From Thiopontia sp013349825 (GTDB taxonomy: Bacteria; Pseudomonadota; Gammaproteobacteria; GCF-002020875), in contig CAXCCG010000001.1 of NCBI GenBank assembly GCA_963981015.1, positions 17,160-81,159 of the forward strand: a DNA stretch of 64,000 bases. The letters are read 5' to 3'. Both the position numbers and the translations under genes were made by a program. Positions 51,528 through 61,421 of the stretch are shown piece after piece. The stretch's first letter is position 1, and each line of letters opens with the position of its first letter. The notes below the pieces were generated by a model, which was not told the DNA's origin, ran no database searches, and saw nothing but the letters and a program-made list of their open reading frames with translations.

Positions 51528-52403
51528 ATGAATGAAAGCAGCGACGAAAATCTGCCCTATATTATCGATGTAAATGAAAGTAATTTTGAAGAGGCCGTAC
51601 TACAAGCCTCCTTTAAAGTTCCGGTGATGGTCGATTTCTGGGCTCCCTGGTGCAACCCATGCAAGATGTTAATGCCGATTGTCACCAAGCTGGCCGAGGA
51701 GTTTGAGGGAAAGTTCATTCTTGCCAAGGTCAATGTTGATGAAAATCAACCACTGGCAACCCAATTCAATGCACGTAGTGTTCCTGCGGTTAAAATCTTC
51801 CGCAATGGGGCTGTTGTTGATGAATTTATGGGTGCTCAACCTGAAAGTAATGTACGCAAAGTTCTCGATAACCATATAGAGCGTGCCTCAGATCAGGCAC
51901 GACTTGAGGCCAGCAAACTAATTCAACAGGGGGACCTGGATGATGCCATCGAGTTACTCCGGAAAGCCAACAGGGACGACCCTGATAATCCCAGGGTACG
52001 TAGTGATCTGATTGCCACTCTATTTCTACTCGAGGATTATGACCAGGTAGAGGAAGCCATTAAGGCACTGCCAGCCATAGAGCAAGAGGCCGATGAAATA
52101 AAGGGGCTGAAAAATCGGCTGCTATTCGCCAAAATAACCGTGAAAGCAGCAGATATGGATACACTGAAAAGTACCATCGCACAAAATCCCGACAACAGTG
52201 AGGCACGTTACCAATATGCGGCCCGACTTGTGATGGAAGGCGGGACTGAAGAAGGACTCAGTGAACTATTGATTCTCTTAATGCGGGATCGTAACTATGG
52301 TGATGATGCTGCACGAAAGGCGATGCTTGCAATTCTCGATTCCATGGGGGATCACACTACAGCTAATCAGTGGCGACGTAAGATAGCCAACACCATACTC
52401 TGA
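51528..52403 (+). CDS. cnoX: thioredoxin-TPR chaperone CnoX (YbbN)
   Basis: A 291-aa protein: thioredoxin domain (VDFWAPWCNPCKML, Cys42 and Cys45) followed by TPR-like repeats from about residue 120. CnoX holds oxidised proteins for GroEL in relatives. The active site is WCNPC, so both Cys are kept, unlike in E. coli YbbN. It is in the same direction as YkgJ, 69 bases on. Confidence 0.9.
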   Translation: MNESSDENLPYIIDVNESNFEEAVLQASFKVPVMVDFWAPWCNPCKMLMPIVTKLAEEFEGKFILAKVNVDENQPLATQFNARSVPAVKIFRNGAVVDEFMGAQPESNVRKVLDNHIERASDQARLEASKLIQQGDLDDAIELLRKANRDDPDNPRVRSDLIATLFLLEDYDQVEEAIKALPAIEQEADEIKGLKNRLLFAKITVKAADMDTLKSTIAQNPDNSEARYQYAARLVMEGGTEEGLSELLILLMRDRNYGDDAARKAMLAILDSMGDHTTANQWRRKIANTIL

Positions 52404-52435
52404 AAAAGGCTAAAATCTCTCAGGCAATCTGACAA

Positions 52436-55400
52436 TCACTCCTCCACCACCTTCTGGAGGTGTTGCATTAACGTCCGTCTCAGCTCAATACGGTCAATCG
52501 GCTTCCCAAGAAAACCAGAACAGCCCGCAGCCTCAAATTCTTGATAGTGCTGGGGCATCATATTTGCCGTCAAGGCATAGATTGGCTGCTCATAACCTGA
52601 CTCTCGCAACCGCCTTGTAGCCTCAATACCATTCATCACCGGCATCTGCATATCCATCAGCACCAGATCAAAGTGACCCGCTGACGCGAGCTCTATCGCC
52701 TCTTGACCATTATTGGCCATTACCGCCTCTGCTCCATAACGATTGAGGATACGTCGTAATAGAATTTGTAGTTCAGGAGCATCCTCTGCAACCAGCACGC
52801 GCCCACTGAAGAGATCACTACTCGCTGCAGTAAATTGTTCTGCATCCTGCCGGACAGACTCTTTGACTGCACTCAATTTGAGAGGCAGGTACAACTCAAA
52901 CCTGGAGCCTTTGCCAACTTTACTCTCCACTTGCAGGAACCCACCCATTTGACGCACCAGAGAGTGTGAAATATAGAGCCCTAACCCGGCCCCCCTGAAA
53001 CGGCGCGTTGTCGCAAAATCACCCTGTTCATAGGGTTGAAACAGCCGCTTCAGTGACTCTGGAGGTATACCGATACCCTGGTCCTCAACCGTAAACTGAA
53101 GCTGTTCACTATTTTTATCGACATTGATGGAAAAAGTCACCACCCCTTGATCGCTATATTTGATTGCATTGCCCAACAGATTGGTTAACACTTGATTGAT
53201 TCGTCTTACATCTCCATTCAGTGCCTCCGTAAAATCAGCACTCTGAAACTCGACAACAAACTCCAACCCTGCCTGACTCGCCTGTAGGCTAAACATTTGC
53301 TGTAAATTTTCAACCAGCCGAGTCAAATAATAAGGCTGATCAAAAACCTCAAATTTACCTGATTCAATTTTAGAAATATCCAGAATATCGTTAATAATGG
53401 AGAGCAGTCCGCGGCTGGCAAGATCAATCGAGTGGAGCATTCTCTGCTGTGACTCTTGCAGTGAAGTTGCAGAGAGCAACTCACAATTTCCGATCACAGA
53501 GGCCAATGGTGTTCTCAACTCATGGCTCATTGCTGCCAGAAACTCATCCTTGGTGCGGTTACTTTCCCGCGCGCGTTCCACACCAATCAGCTCATTCAGG
53601 TCATGTAGTACCAGCACGGCCCCTTTAAATTGCTGCTCTCCATGTACCGCCTGAAATAGTGGTGCCCCTGAAACATAGACCGCAACACTCTGACCAGCAG
53701 CCCCCCTCAAGTGACGCTCTTTATGGCGTTCCACAAAGAGTTCACCAAACTCCGTCACCTGGAACTGCTCCCACTGATTCAGGTCAAATGGATTATGCAG
53801 CAAAACCAAAACGATCTGTCTCCCTTCTGCATGCAACGGTAGCAGACCCACCTCCACCTCAAGCACTACTCCCTCGGCATTGAGTAGAGGAAACACCCCT
53901 TCCCCCATCATCCTTGACTCCGTACTCTGGAAAAATTGCTCTACATGAGTATGATGATGCTCTTTATGTTCTCCGGGTATGAGCTGTGTCAGCCCCTGGC
54001 CCACCAACTCACCAGTCTTCCAACCGGTAAACTTCTCCATTGCATAATTTGAGCGTATCACAACGCCATGCTCATCAACCAAGAGCGTTGCAATAGAAGA
54101 TTCATCACACATCTGATAAAGGTATTGCACCCTTTTATCCAATATTTTCTGCAGTTTCTTATCTGCATTTTTCAGGATCTGCTCTCCAGTAGTTGGAAGC
54201 AGACCTGCATCCTCTCCTACAAACAGGGTCTGAACTGAACGCCCAATCAAACGTTCATGATGGAGTCCGGTCCACTGCTCTAATTGACTATTGACTCGAA
54301 CAATACGGTTGGATGAATCAACCACAATCAACCCTTCCTGAATTGAGGCCAGAATAGAGGCATTCTCATTGCTCTGCTGCCGCAATTCAGCCGTACGCTC
54401 CTCCACCTTATTTTCCAGCCGCTGCTCGCTCTTCTTTTGCGCGGCAACCATCTCTTTGAGAGAGGCTGCCAACAGATTGAGCTCCTGGACCTTGCCATAG
54501 GGGTAGACATCAATGTGGTGGTTCTTGGTGGCCTCTGTCAAATGCTCAATCGGTTGCACCAGAGCGTGCGCATATCGATAGATTACAACAACCAAAATCA
54601 ATAGCAGCAAAGGAAGAGAGAGCAGAATATTTTCCCGCATCGTCTCCACGGGTCGAATGGCCTCCTCCTGATAACGCAGTACAACCATGCCCCATTCCAG
54701 CTCTGGTATCCAGTCCCACACCGCATAGACCGGGTCACAGCCACCGCTCAACATCCATCCTGACCCGACCTGCTTTTGTAACGCATGGGTCATTGAGAAT
54801 CTTTCTGGCTCATTCAACATCAGTTCAGCGCATGCTTCATCTTGTTCATGCAATAAATCAACTCGATAGTGGTTGATAAAGTTAATCCCTTGCCGGTCCA
54901 TCCTCTGTTGGGCAACGACAACATCTCCGGTCTCCCCGAGTCCACTATGACTCTCCAGGAGTGAACTTAACTGATCCAGTGAAAACGGCCTCACCAACAC
55001 ACCGGACAGCCTTTTCCCGCCATCGCTCTGTTCAGTAAAAAGGGGTTCACCCATCAATACTGTTGCACGCTGCATCTGTTCGACCCAACCAAAATTGGAG
55101 ACTACCAGTTTATGCTCTGACTTCACTTTTTTCAGCAGATCAGAGATCACGGTCTCTCCATAAAATCCATTCTCGCTGAGATCAACGCCCAGTTCACTCT
55201 GCATGGGCTGTAGTGAAAAGACCAATGCTCCCTGTGGACTCACAATAAAGAGTTCATCCACCTCCTGCATTCTCAATAAAGGTTGATATTCTGAGCGAAA
55301 AAAACCACTTAGACGCTGGTATCGTTCTGAGTCAACGCCGTCTTCCTGGTATGCACGAACCAATTGAACTGCATTGATACGTATTGTTGTGGTTTGTGAA

Positions 55401-55612
55401 AGTTGCTTAGTCCACCGTTTCTGCTGGTCAAAAAGCTCGAGAATCTGCTCTTTGCGCAATTCTGCATGATAGCGTAAAGACTTTTCTAGTGACTCCTCCA
55501 ACATACGGTCAGAGAAAATGTAGATAACCCCACCGATCAAGAGTGTTGTAATGAGCAGAACAACAAGACTTGCCCTTAAGTAGTGCTCAAAGATTGAACG
55601 TGTTGCTACCAC
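52436..55612 (-). CDS. hybrid sensor histidine kinase
   Basis: A 1058-aa membrane sensor. Helix 1 (residues about 14-34), a periplasmic dCACHE-like sensor of about 280 residues, helix 2 (SLPLLLLILVVVIYRYA, about 330-350), a HAMP-like segment and coiled coil, then PAS domains. The H-box MSHELRTPLASV has His697, HATPase motifs are DQGIGIPP and GAGLGLYISHS, and a receiver at about 937-1050 holds Asp987 (LVLMDMQMP). It starts with GTG behind GGAGG. No response regulator with an output domain is adjacent; ligand unknown. Confidence 0.93.
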   Translation of the reverse strand: MVATRSIFEHYLRASLVVLLITTLLIGGVIYIFSDRMLEESLEKSLRYHAELRKEQILELFDQQKRWTKQLSQTTTIRINAVQLVRAYQEDGVDSERYQRLSGFFRSEYQPLLRMQEVDELFIVSPQGALVFSLQPMQSELGVDLSENGFYGETVISDLLKKVKSEHKLVVSNFGWVEQMQRATVLMGEPLFTEQSDGGKRLSGVLVRPFSLDQLSSLLESHSGLGETGDVVVAQQRMDRQGINFINHYRVDLLHEQDEACAELMLNEPERFSMTHALQKQVGSGWMLSGGCDPVYAVWDWIPELEWGMVVLRYQEEAIRPVETMRENILLSLPLLLLILVVVIYRYAHALVQPIEHLTEATKNHHIDVYPYGKVQELNLLAASLKEMVAAQKKSEQRLENKVEERTAELRQQSNENASILASIQEGLIVVDSSNRIVRVNSQLEQWTGLHHERLIGRSVQTLFVGEDAGLLPTTGEQILKNADKKLQKILDKRVQYLYQMCDESSIATLLVDEHGVVIRSNYAMEKFTGWKTGELVGQGLTQLIPGEHKEHHHTHVEQFFQSTESRMMGEGVFPLLNAEGVVLEVEVGLLPLHAEGRQIVLVLLHNPFDLNQWEQFQVTEFGELFVERHKERHLRGAAGQSVAVYVSGAPLFQAVHGEQQFKGAVLVLHDLNELIGVERARESNRTKDEFLAAMSHELRTPLASVIGNCELLSATSLQESQQRMLHSIDLASRGLLSIINDILDISKIESGKFEVFDQPYYLTRLVENLQQMFSLQASQAGLEFVVEFQSADFTEALNGDVRRINQVLTNLLGNAIKYSDQGVVTFSINVDKNSEQLQFTVEDQGIGIPPESLKRLFQPYEQGDFATTRRFRGAGLGLYISHSLVRQMGGFLQVESKVGKGSRFELYLPLKLSAVKESVRQDAEQFTAASSDLFSGRVLVAEDAPELQILLRRILNRYGAEAVMANNGQEAIELASAGHFDLVLMDMQMPVMNGIEATRRLRESGYEQPIYALTANMMPQHYQEFEAAGCSGFLGKPIDRIELRRTLMQHLQKVVEE

Positions 55613-55791
55613 TGCCCCAAACCTCCATCCATCCGCTCATCACACTCCAACAGTGTGTGATCCCATTGATTCAATTGATTCAATTGAACTCACGGTACAC
55701 CGACTACCCACTAAACTCAACCAGAAACCTGAACAATCTCCATATTCACCAGCCAGTAGAGAAAGAGGCTTGAGATAAAAGTCGGGCTGAC

Positions 55792-57042
55792 TTATCGCAC
55801 CGAATAGCGTGGAATTTTTGAAAAAGAGGGTAACGTATCCAGCTTGGGTAATGAGAGGCCACTCATCCCCCCCACCTCGGTCAACTTATGGATAATTCCC
55901 CACTGCACTGGAGGAAAGTGGTTTCCAAAACGCAGCGCCGCCTTTCTCAATAGTTTTGCGGGCAATGTCTCATTGGTAAAGAGGCGGACAATCGCATTGG
56001 TGCCGTGAAAAATAGGACGACTTGCAAGCTGCTGCCTATGATCATAGTGTTGCAACACCGGCTCAGCATAAAATGGCTCACCATTGGCAATCGCCTGCTT
56101 CATACGTTTCGCTAAACTAGCCTGTCCACGTAACCCCAGATTATAACCATGTGCCGTCACAGGATGCATGCCTACTGCTGCATCTCCCAGTAGCACAAAG
56201 CGTGTTGAATGAAGGCGATTGGCATGTACTGCAACCAGTGGATAGGCATACCGTTGCCCCACCAGCTCCATCTCACCAAACTGCCCACCCAAACCTTCAG
56301 CGATGGTTGCATTAAACAGCGCTGGTTCCATATTGAGATAACGATCTGCCTGGCTTGTCGGAACCGTAATGACAACAGATGCCCGATCACCATTCAGCGG
56401 TAACAGTGCCAGGGTTCTCCCATAACGAAAACACTCCCAGGCTGTCTGTTGGTGTGGACGCTGATGGTTGGCACGAAACACGATTGCGGTCCGCCCAAAG
56501 TCGAACATCTCTGCTGAGATTCCCATCATTCTACGGGTTGAGGAGAAACGGTTATCGGCAGAGACCACCATCTCAGCCTCAATCTGTTCCCCGCTGGCCA
56601 GTGTCACCAAGGCACCTTGATCATCCGTACTCAGACCTGTGACCTCACACTCCGCCTGAACCTCTACGTTATTGGCTTCAACCACCTGATCATAGATCGC
56701 CTGACGAATGGTATGGTTGGAGATCAGATATCCTAACTCGTTCACAGCCCGCCCGTGAGTGTCAAACGCCAAGGTATAATCCGATGCCCCATCGACCACT
56801 TTTGCCGCTTCAAGTGGCGCAATCTCACTACTATCAATACGCTCCCAAAGCCCTAACTCCTGCATCACTTTTTTAGAGTGGTGGGTAATGGCAAAATCAC
56901 GCCCATCATACTGAGGAGACCGAATATCCTTTAACGACTGACGCTCCAGAATGAGCACATTGAGTTTGGTGTCCGCCAATGAGCAACCAAAGCTGAGGCC
57001 TGCCGCGCCCCCTCCAATGACAACCACATCAACTCGTTTCAT
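55792..57042 (-). CDS. ubiM: UbiH/UbiF-family FAD hydroxylase, UbiM-like
   Basis: A 416-aa FAD monooxygenase: dinucleotide fold VVVIGGGAAGLSFGCSL at the N-terminus and FVLLGDAAVGMHPVTAHGYN in the middle. The HPVTAHG variant, in place of the common HPIAGQG, resembles UbiM, a versatile hydroxylase of ubiquinone synthesis. The symbol is therefore provisional. It overlaps the YhcC-like gene by four bases. Confidence 0.75.
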   Translation of the reverse strand: MKRVDVVVIGGGAAGLSFGCSLADTKLNVLILERQSLKDIRSPQYDGRDFAITHHSKKVMQELGLWERIDSSEIAPLEAAKVVDGASDYTLAFDTHGRAVNELGYLISNHTIRQAIYDQVVEANNVEVQAECEVTGLSTDDQGALVTLASGEQIEAEMVVSADNRFSSTRRMMGISAEMFDFGRTAIVFRANHQRPHQQTAWECFRYGRTLALLPLNGDRASVVITVPTSQADRYLNMEPALFNATIAEGLGGQFGEMELVGQRYAYPLVAVHANRLHSTRFVLLGDAAVGMHPVTAHGYNLGLRGQASLAKRMKQAIANGEPFYAEPVLQHYDHRQQLASRPIFHGTNAIVRLFTNETLPAKLLRKAALRFGNHFPPVQWGIIHKLTEVGGMSGLSLPKLDTLPSFSKIPRYSVR

Positions 57043-57983
57043 ATCGACCTCACCCGTTGTACCTGAGACAGCTCTGGTTGGCGACTCTTAACATGCCGAC
57101 GTCTCAGCTCCTCTTCAATAGCATTGAGCACTTTCCACTTCTTGCCACACCACAGCGGTGTCAAAAGAATACTTTCAGAGGCCGTAGCCGTCAGCCGATG
57201 GTAGACCATCTCTTCAGGGGCCTGTTCAATCCAATTAACTACCGTCTCAACATACATCTCCTGGCTCATTGGCTCAAATTCTCCCTGACGCCACTGATTC
57301 GCCAACATCGTCCCTTTGACAACATGTAGCGGATGAAACTTAAAGCCATCGGTACCTAACTCCAACACCCGCTCCATAGTCTCCCGGTAATGGTATTCAT
57401 CCTCTCCGGGCAGTCCTGCAATCAGGTGAGTACAGAGCTGTAACCCTCTCAACTGCGACGCTCGTACTGCCTGACGGTATTCCGAAAAGTAGTGGAGCCG
57501 GTTGACCCGATCCAGTGTCGTATCAAATGCCGACTGTAACCCCAACTCCAGCCACACCTCATGCCCCTCTTCACGATAACCGGCCAGTAGATCGAGGACA
57601 GGATCCGGTACACAGTCGGGTCGGGTACCCACAGAGATCCCTAACACATCAGGTTCAGCTAACGCTTCCCGGTACATTTGATCTAATGCTTGAGGATCTG
57701 CATAGGTATTGGTATAGGCTTGGAAATAGGCGATATAACGTTTAGCACCGGTACGTTTTTGAATTACCTGACGGCCCGATTCAACCTGTTCCGCTACGCC
57801 ACGTGATTTTCGTCCGTGAGGGCTGAAAGAGACGTTATTACAGAATGTGCAACCTCCTCTTCCTTTTGTTCCATCGATATTGGGGCAAGTAAACCCTGCA
57901 TCAATCGCAACTTTGTGAACCCGCGTTCCAAAGCGCACCTTCATGGTACTCCCGAAGGTGCGAATATAGTCTGTCAGTGCCAT
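57039..57983 (-). CDS. TIGR01212/YhcC-family radical SAM protein
   Basis: A 314-aa radical SAM protein with cluster motif in DAGFTCPNIDGTKGRGGCTF (Cys residues, then C-N-N), followed by YIAYFQAYTNTYAD and GISVGTRPDCVPDPVLDLL. It resembles YhcC, of unknown function; relatives are linked to tRNA or anaerobic modification. It is coupled to the UbiM-like gene by an ATGA overlap. Confidence 0.88.
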   Translation of the reverse strand: MALTDYIRTFGSTMKVRFGTRVHKVAIDAGFTCPNIDGTKGRGGCTFCNNVSFSPHGRKSRGVAEQVESGRQVIQKRTGAKRYIAYFQAYTNTYADPQALDQMYREALAEPDVLGISVGTRPDCVPDPVLDLLAGYREEGHEVWLELGLQSAFDTTLDRVNRLHYFSEYRQAVRASQLRGLQLCTHLIAGLPGEDEYHYRETMERVLELGTDGFKFHPLHVVKGTMLANQWRQGEFEPMSQEMYVETVVNWIEQAPEEMVYHRLTATASESILLTPLWCGKKWKVLNAIEEELRRRHVKSRQPELSQVQRVRSI

Positions 57984-58137
57984 AACGGCCCATCATACCT
58001 GATATAGGTCATAAGAGGGGTCCCTCCCTGAAGAGAGGAGAGTACTCGTATACCATTCACCGTCGCCTGTTTTCTGTATACAACGAACACTCAATAACCC
58101 TGCCGATCACACGATAACCAAAAGTAGCCGCTATGAT

Positions 58138-61113
58138 TTAAAACTCTTCCCACTCTGAATCACTTGATGACTTTGCCGATACCAGGCTTGGTTTTGCCTC
58201 AGCTGCTGGTTTTCGAATTGTCGCTGGTGCTGCTGTAGTACTGCTCGCAACCGGTACCGATTCAGGGCTATCATTGAAAGCTGCTGACTCGATTTTATTG
58301 AGCAGATCAACCACCTGTTTAGAGAGTGGCTCAATCTCATTGAAACGCTGCTCTGCCTCCTGTTCGTTGCCTGATTTTTTCAGAGTCACAATCTCACTAA
58401 TGGTTGTATGCATCTTCTCATGCACTTGATCCATCTCTTTCATTTCGGAAAGATAGGCAAATTTCTCACGTCCTTCCCAGTCAAGCCACTGCCCTAACAT
58501 GCACTCGTGGTGTGAGACTGCTGACTTCTGGTCCATCTCAATTACACCATCCAGGAACCCTCTGATTTTCCCTCTCCAGGCCAGATGTGCAGAACGAGCC
58601 TTCATAAAGGTATCCGCGTACTCACCCTGAGCTGTGCCTATTTTGGCCATAGAGGAGAGTGCTGATGGGCTCAATTTAAAGATTGAAACCACTTTACTCA
58701 ACTCATCTGCCTGATGACTTAATTGAGAGCTGGAGGCAGCACTCTCTTCAACCAGTGCCGCATTCTCTTGTGTTGCACTATCCAGTTGCGTTACAGCCAG
58801 ATTTACCTGATCAATCCCTTGTGTCTGCTCTTTGGTGGAGGCTGCAATTTCACCTGAGATATCATTCATCTTCTTCACAGACTCTTCAATTGCTTCAAGC
58901 GCCTCGCCACTTCGACCCACCAATTCAGCACCTTGCTCAATTCTGCTGGTCGTATCCTCAATCAACCCTTTAATATCCTTTGCTGCATCCGCAGAGCGTT
59001 GAGCCAAGGTTCTTACTTCTCCGGCAACCACCGCAAACCCCCGCCCATGTTCACCCGCACGAGCCGCCTCAACAGCGGCATTCAATGCCAAAAGGTTGGT
59101 CTGGAATGCGATACCATCAATCAAGCTGATAATCTCAGCAATTTTGTTGCTGGATTCATTGATACCTTCCATTGCCTTCACGGTATCTGCAACCACAATC
59201 CCCCCCTCTTTTGCCCGTCGTACTGATTCTGCAGCCAGCTGATTTGCCTGTGCTGCATTATCAGCATTCATGTTTACGGTGCTCGCCATCTGTTCCATGC
59301 TGGCAGCAGTCTCTTCCAGGCTGGCTGCCTGCTCAGAGGTCCGGCTGGAGAGGTCCATGCTGCCTTTTGAAATCTCATCAGAACCACTGCGTACCAGTTC
59401 TGCAACAGAGCGCACCTTGGCTACAATCTGTTCAAAGTTAGTCTCGGTTGCATTGATAGAGTCTTTCAACACCCCTAATGCCCCCTGATAACTCCCCTCA
59501 ATTTGGCGTGTCAGATCCCCTTCGCCCATTCGATTCGCCACCTGAACCGTCTCTTTTAATGCCCCCCCTAGGGCTTCCAGTGACTGGTTGAGGTTTTGCT
59601 TGAGTGTATCCAGGTCGCCATAGGCTGTTTCTGTAACTCGGGCATCAAATTTTCCGATCGACACCGCACTCATCACCTGATTCACATCATTGATGATCCG
59701 CTCCATGCTCTCCATTGCATTGATTAGGGATAGCTGGAACTCCTCTTCCATCTCGACCCCATCCAGACGATAGTCAAAACGTCCGTTTGAGATCGCATCC
59801 ATCACCTCTTTGAGACCACCCATTGTCTTTTGCACACTATCGGCTGACCCATTCACCCCCTCTTTCAGAGTCAACAGATCTCCTTTAAGGTCTGCGGTCA
59901 CACGATCTGTATAGACACCTTGTGCAACACCTGCCACCACCTTATTGGTCTCACTAATAGAAACCTGAAGCTTCTCCAGTAGCGTATTAAAAGATGTAGC
60001 AATATCCCCAATTCCATCCTGAGTTAAGACTTCGGTCCGTCTGGAAAGGGTTCCTTCATTCACCACTTCTTGTATCGCTTCACGAATACGGATAACCGAT
60101 AAACGGACGGTAGTACTCACTTGATAGGCAATAAAGACTGTCACACTAAACAGGACAACAATCAGAAACAGATAGATTCGGGTCACAAGAGCTGTGTGAT
60201 CAAGCATCGTTTTACTCTCATTCAGGATATCCTGCCCCAAATAATCATCAACCTTTTTTAGTTGGTTTATTTTAAAAGTCATTGTTTTAAACCAATGCTC
60301 TGCCTCGATCCCAAAACCACCACTCTGAGCCTTTTCAAAAGCAACTTTTCGCATCTGTTCCACTGTTTCAACCGATTCATGACGCATCGTTTTTTGATAA
60401 AACTGCTGACTCTTCTCTGAAGCCAGCGTTTTGAATACATGAAGAAAATTCTTTTGTGCTGTCACCAGCTCAATAAATTTCTTATACATTCCCGGTGCAA
60501 ACTGATTACTGCTAAAGGTTGCACTGAGAACCGCTCGTTCGATACCCACACGCTCTTTACTCTGCAGGTAATTCACATAGGCAGAAATTGTAGCCACCAA
60601 TTTCGCATCGCTGATTCCATGAGGCATCTGTTCTACCACAGCCAACAGTTTGGTATTCATCTGGGTATACCAACTCACTACTTGAGGTAAGGGCAGAGCT
60701 AGACGGCTCACCTGTTGGCGAATTGAACTGATCTGTTGAAGTTCACTCAATAGTGCATTGAGCCGCTGCTCAATAATGGTCCCGTGTTGAGAGATATCAA
60801 TGGTTGAGAGCAGCTCGTTCAGAGCTTTACTTCTCTGGTCCGTTAGGTCACGCTGTTTCGGCAAAATATCTGCAAATTTCTGCCCTTTGCTACCAATGAA
60901 CCCGGCACTGGAGCCTCGCTCTTTCTGTGTCTCATGAATCAGTGCGCTAAGATGAGACGCAAGCTGGCTCATTTCTACTAACTTCTCCATCTCCTCGTGT
61001 TTGTAATCCTGATCCAGCAGGCTATCTATCGAGAAATAGAGCATTGCAACCAGAGGGATTGCAATCATTAAATATAGTTTTGTTTTGAGTCGAAAAGAAG
61101 AGAGAAACCTCAT
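58138..61113 (-). CDS. methyl-accepting chemotaxis protein with NIT and CZB domains
   Basis: A receptor of about 991 aa. An N-terminal helix (LYLMIAIPLVAMLYF), a periplasmic nitrate/nitrite-sensing NIT-like domain (about 45-300; GSSAGFIGSKGQ is typical), helix 2 (IYLFLIVVLFSVTVFIAYQ), HAMP and several HAMP-like repeats up to about 560, the MCP hairpin with GIAFQTNLLALNAAVEAARA, and a C-terminal CZB zinc-binding domain (HLAWRGKIRGFLD, then HHECMLGQWLDW). CZB domains sense zinc or hypochlorite in relatives. ATG 61113 follows AGGA; TTG/GTG lie just upstream. Confidence 0.93.
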   Translation of the reverse strand: MRFLSSFRLKTKLYLMIAIPLVAMLYFSIDSLLDQDYKHEEMEKLVEMSQLASHLSALIHETQKERGSSAGFIGSKGQKFADILPKQRDLTDQRSKALNELLSTIDISQHGTIIEQRLNALLSELQQISSIRQQVSRLALPLPQVVSWYTQMNTKLLAVVEQMPHGISDAKLVATISAYVNYLQSKERVGIERAVLSATFSSNQFAPGMYKKFIELVTAQKNFLHVFKTLASEKSQQFYQKTMRHESVETVEQMRKVAFEKAQSGGFGIEAEHWFKTMTFKINQLKKVDDYLGQDILNESKTMLDHTALVTRIYLFLIVVLFSVTVFIAYQVSTTVRLSVIRIREAIQEVVNEGTLSRRTEVLTQDGIGDIATSFNTLLEKLQVSISETNKVVAGVAQGVYTDRVTADLKGDLLTLKEGVNGSADSVQKTMGGLKEVMDAISNGRFDYRLDGVEMEEEFQLSLINAMESMERIINDVNQVMSAVSIGKFDARVTETAYGDLDTLKQNLNQSLEALGGALKETVQVANRMGEGDLTRQIEGSYQGALGVLKDSINATETNFEQIVAKVRSVAELVRSGSDEISKGSMDLSSRTSEQAASLEETAASMEQMASTVNMNADNAAQANQLAAESVRRAKEGGIVVADTVKAMEGINESSNKIAEIISLIDGIAFQTNLLALNAAVEAARAGEHGRGFAVVAGEVRTLAQRSADAAKDIKGLIEDTTSRIEQGAELVGRSGEALEAIEESVKKMNDISGEIAASTKEQTQGIDQVNLAVTQLDSATQENAALVEESAASSSQLSHQADELSKVVSIFKLSPSALSSMAKIGTAQGEYADTFMKARSAHLAWRGKIRGFLDGVIEMDQKSAVSHHECMLGQWLDWEGREKFAYLSEMKEMDQVHEKMHTTISEIVTLKKSGNEQEAEQRFNEIEPLSKQVVDLLNKIESAAFNDSPESVPVASSTTAAPATIRKPAAEAKPSLVSAKSSSDSEWEEF

Positions 61114-61279
61114 CACCAAATTCCTTTAAGCTTGATTAAACACACATTTAAAATATGGATATATATTATGAACCATTCAAAATCAGGGTCAGTCGGTGAG
61201 TATACTGTTGATTTTCAATCTGTGCTACCAATCGTCTTTCGTACACACAAAATCACCCCGCATGTAACTTATTGAAGAC

Positions 61280-61314
61280 AAAAAACCTGTCCTCACACAG
61301 AGGTGAGAACAGGT
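61280..61314 (-). terminator. terminator after the sensor kinase
   Basis: ACCTGT plus CTCAC pairs with GTGAG plus ACAGGT around a short loop (61285-61314); on the minus strand it is followed by a T-run. It ends the XRE-receiver/kinase transcript. The rest of the roughly 300-base gap to the MCP gene shows nothing recognisable apart from the MCP ribosome site. Confidence 0.78.
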
Positions 61315-61421
61315 AGAGCCCCCCAGCAGAGGAGGAGGTTGTGGGAAGCTCGCTATAGTGATTCATGCCTCCTACAGTTATTCCCACTATTCCATCTATT
61401 TTTTTCAAAACGGTAGCGGGT

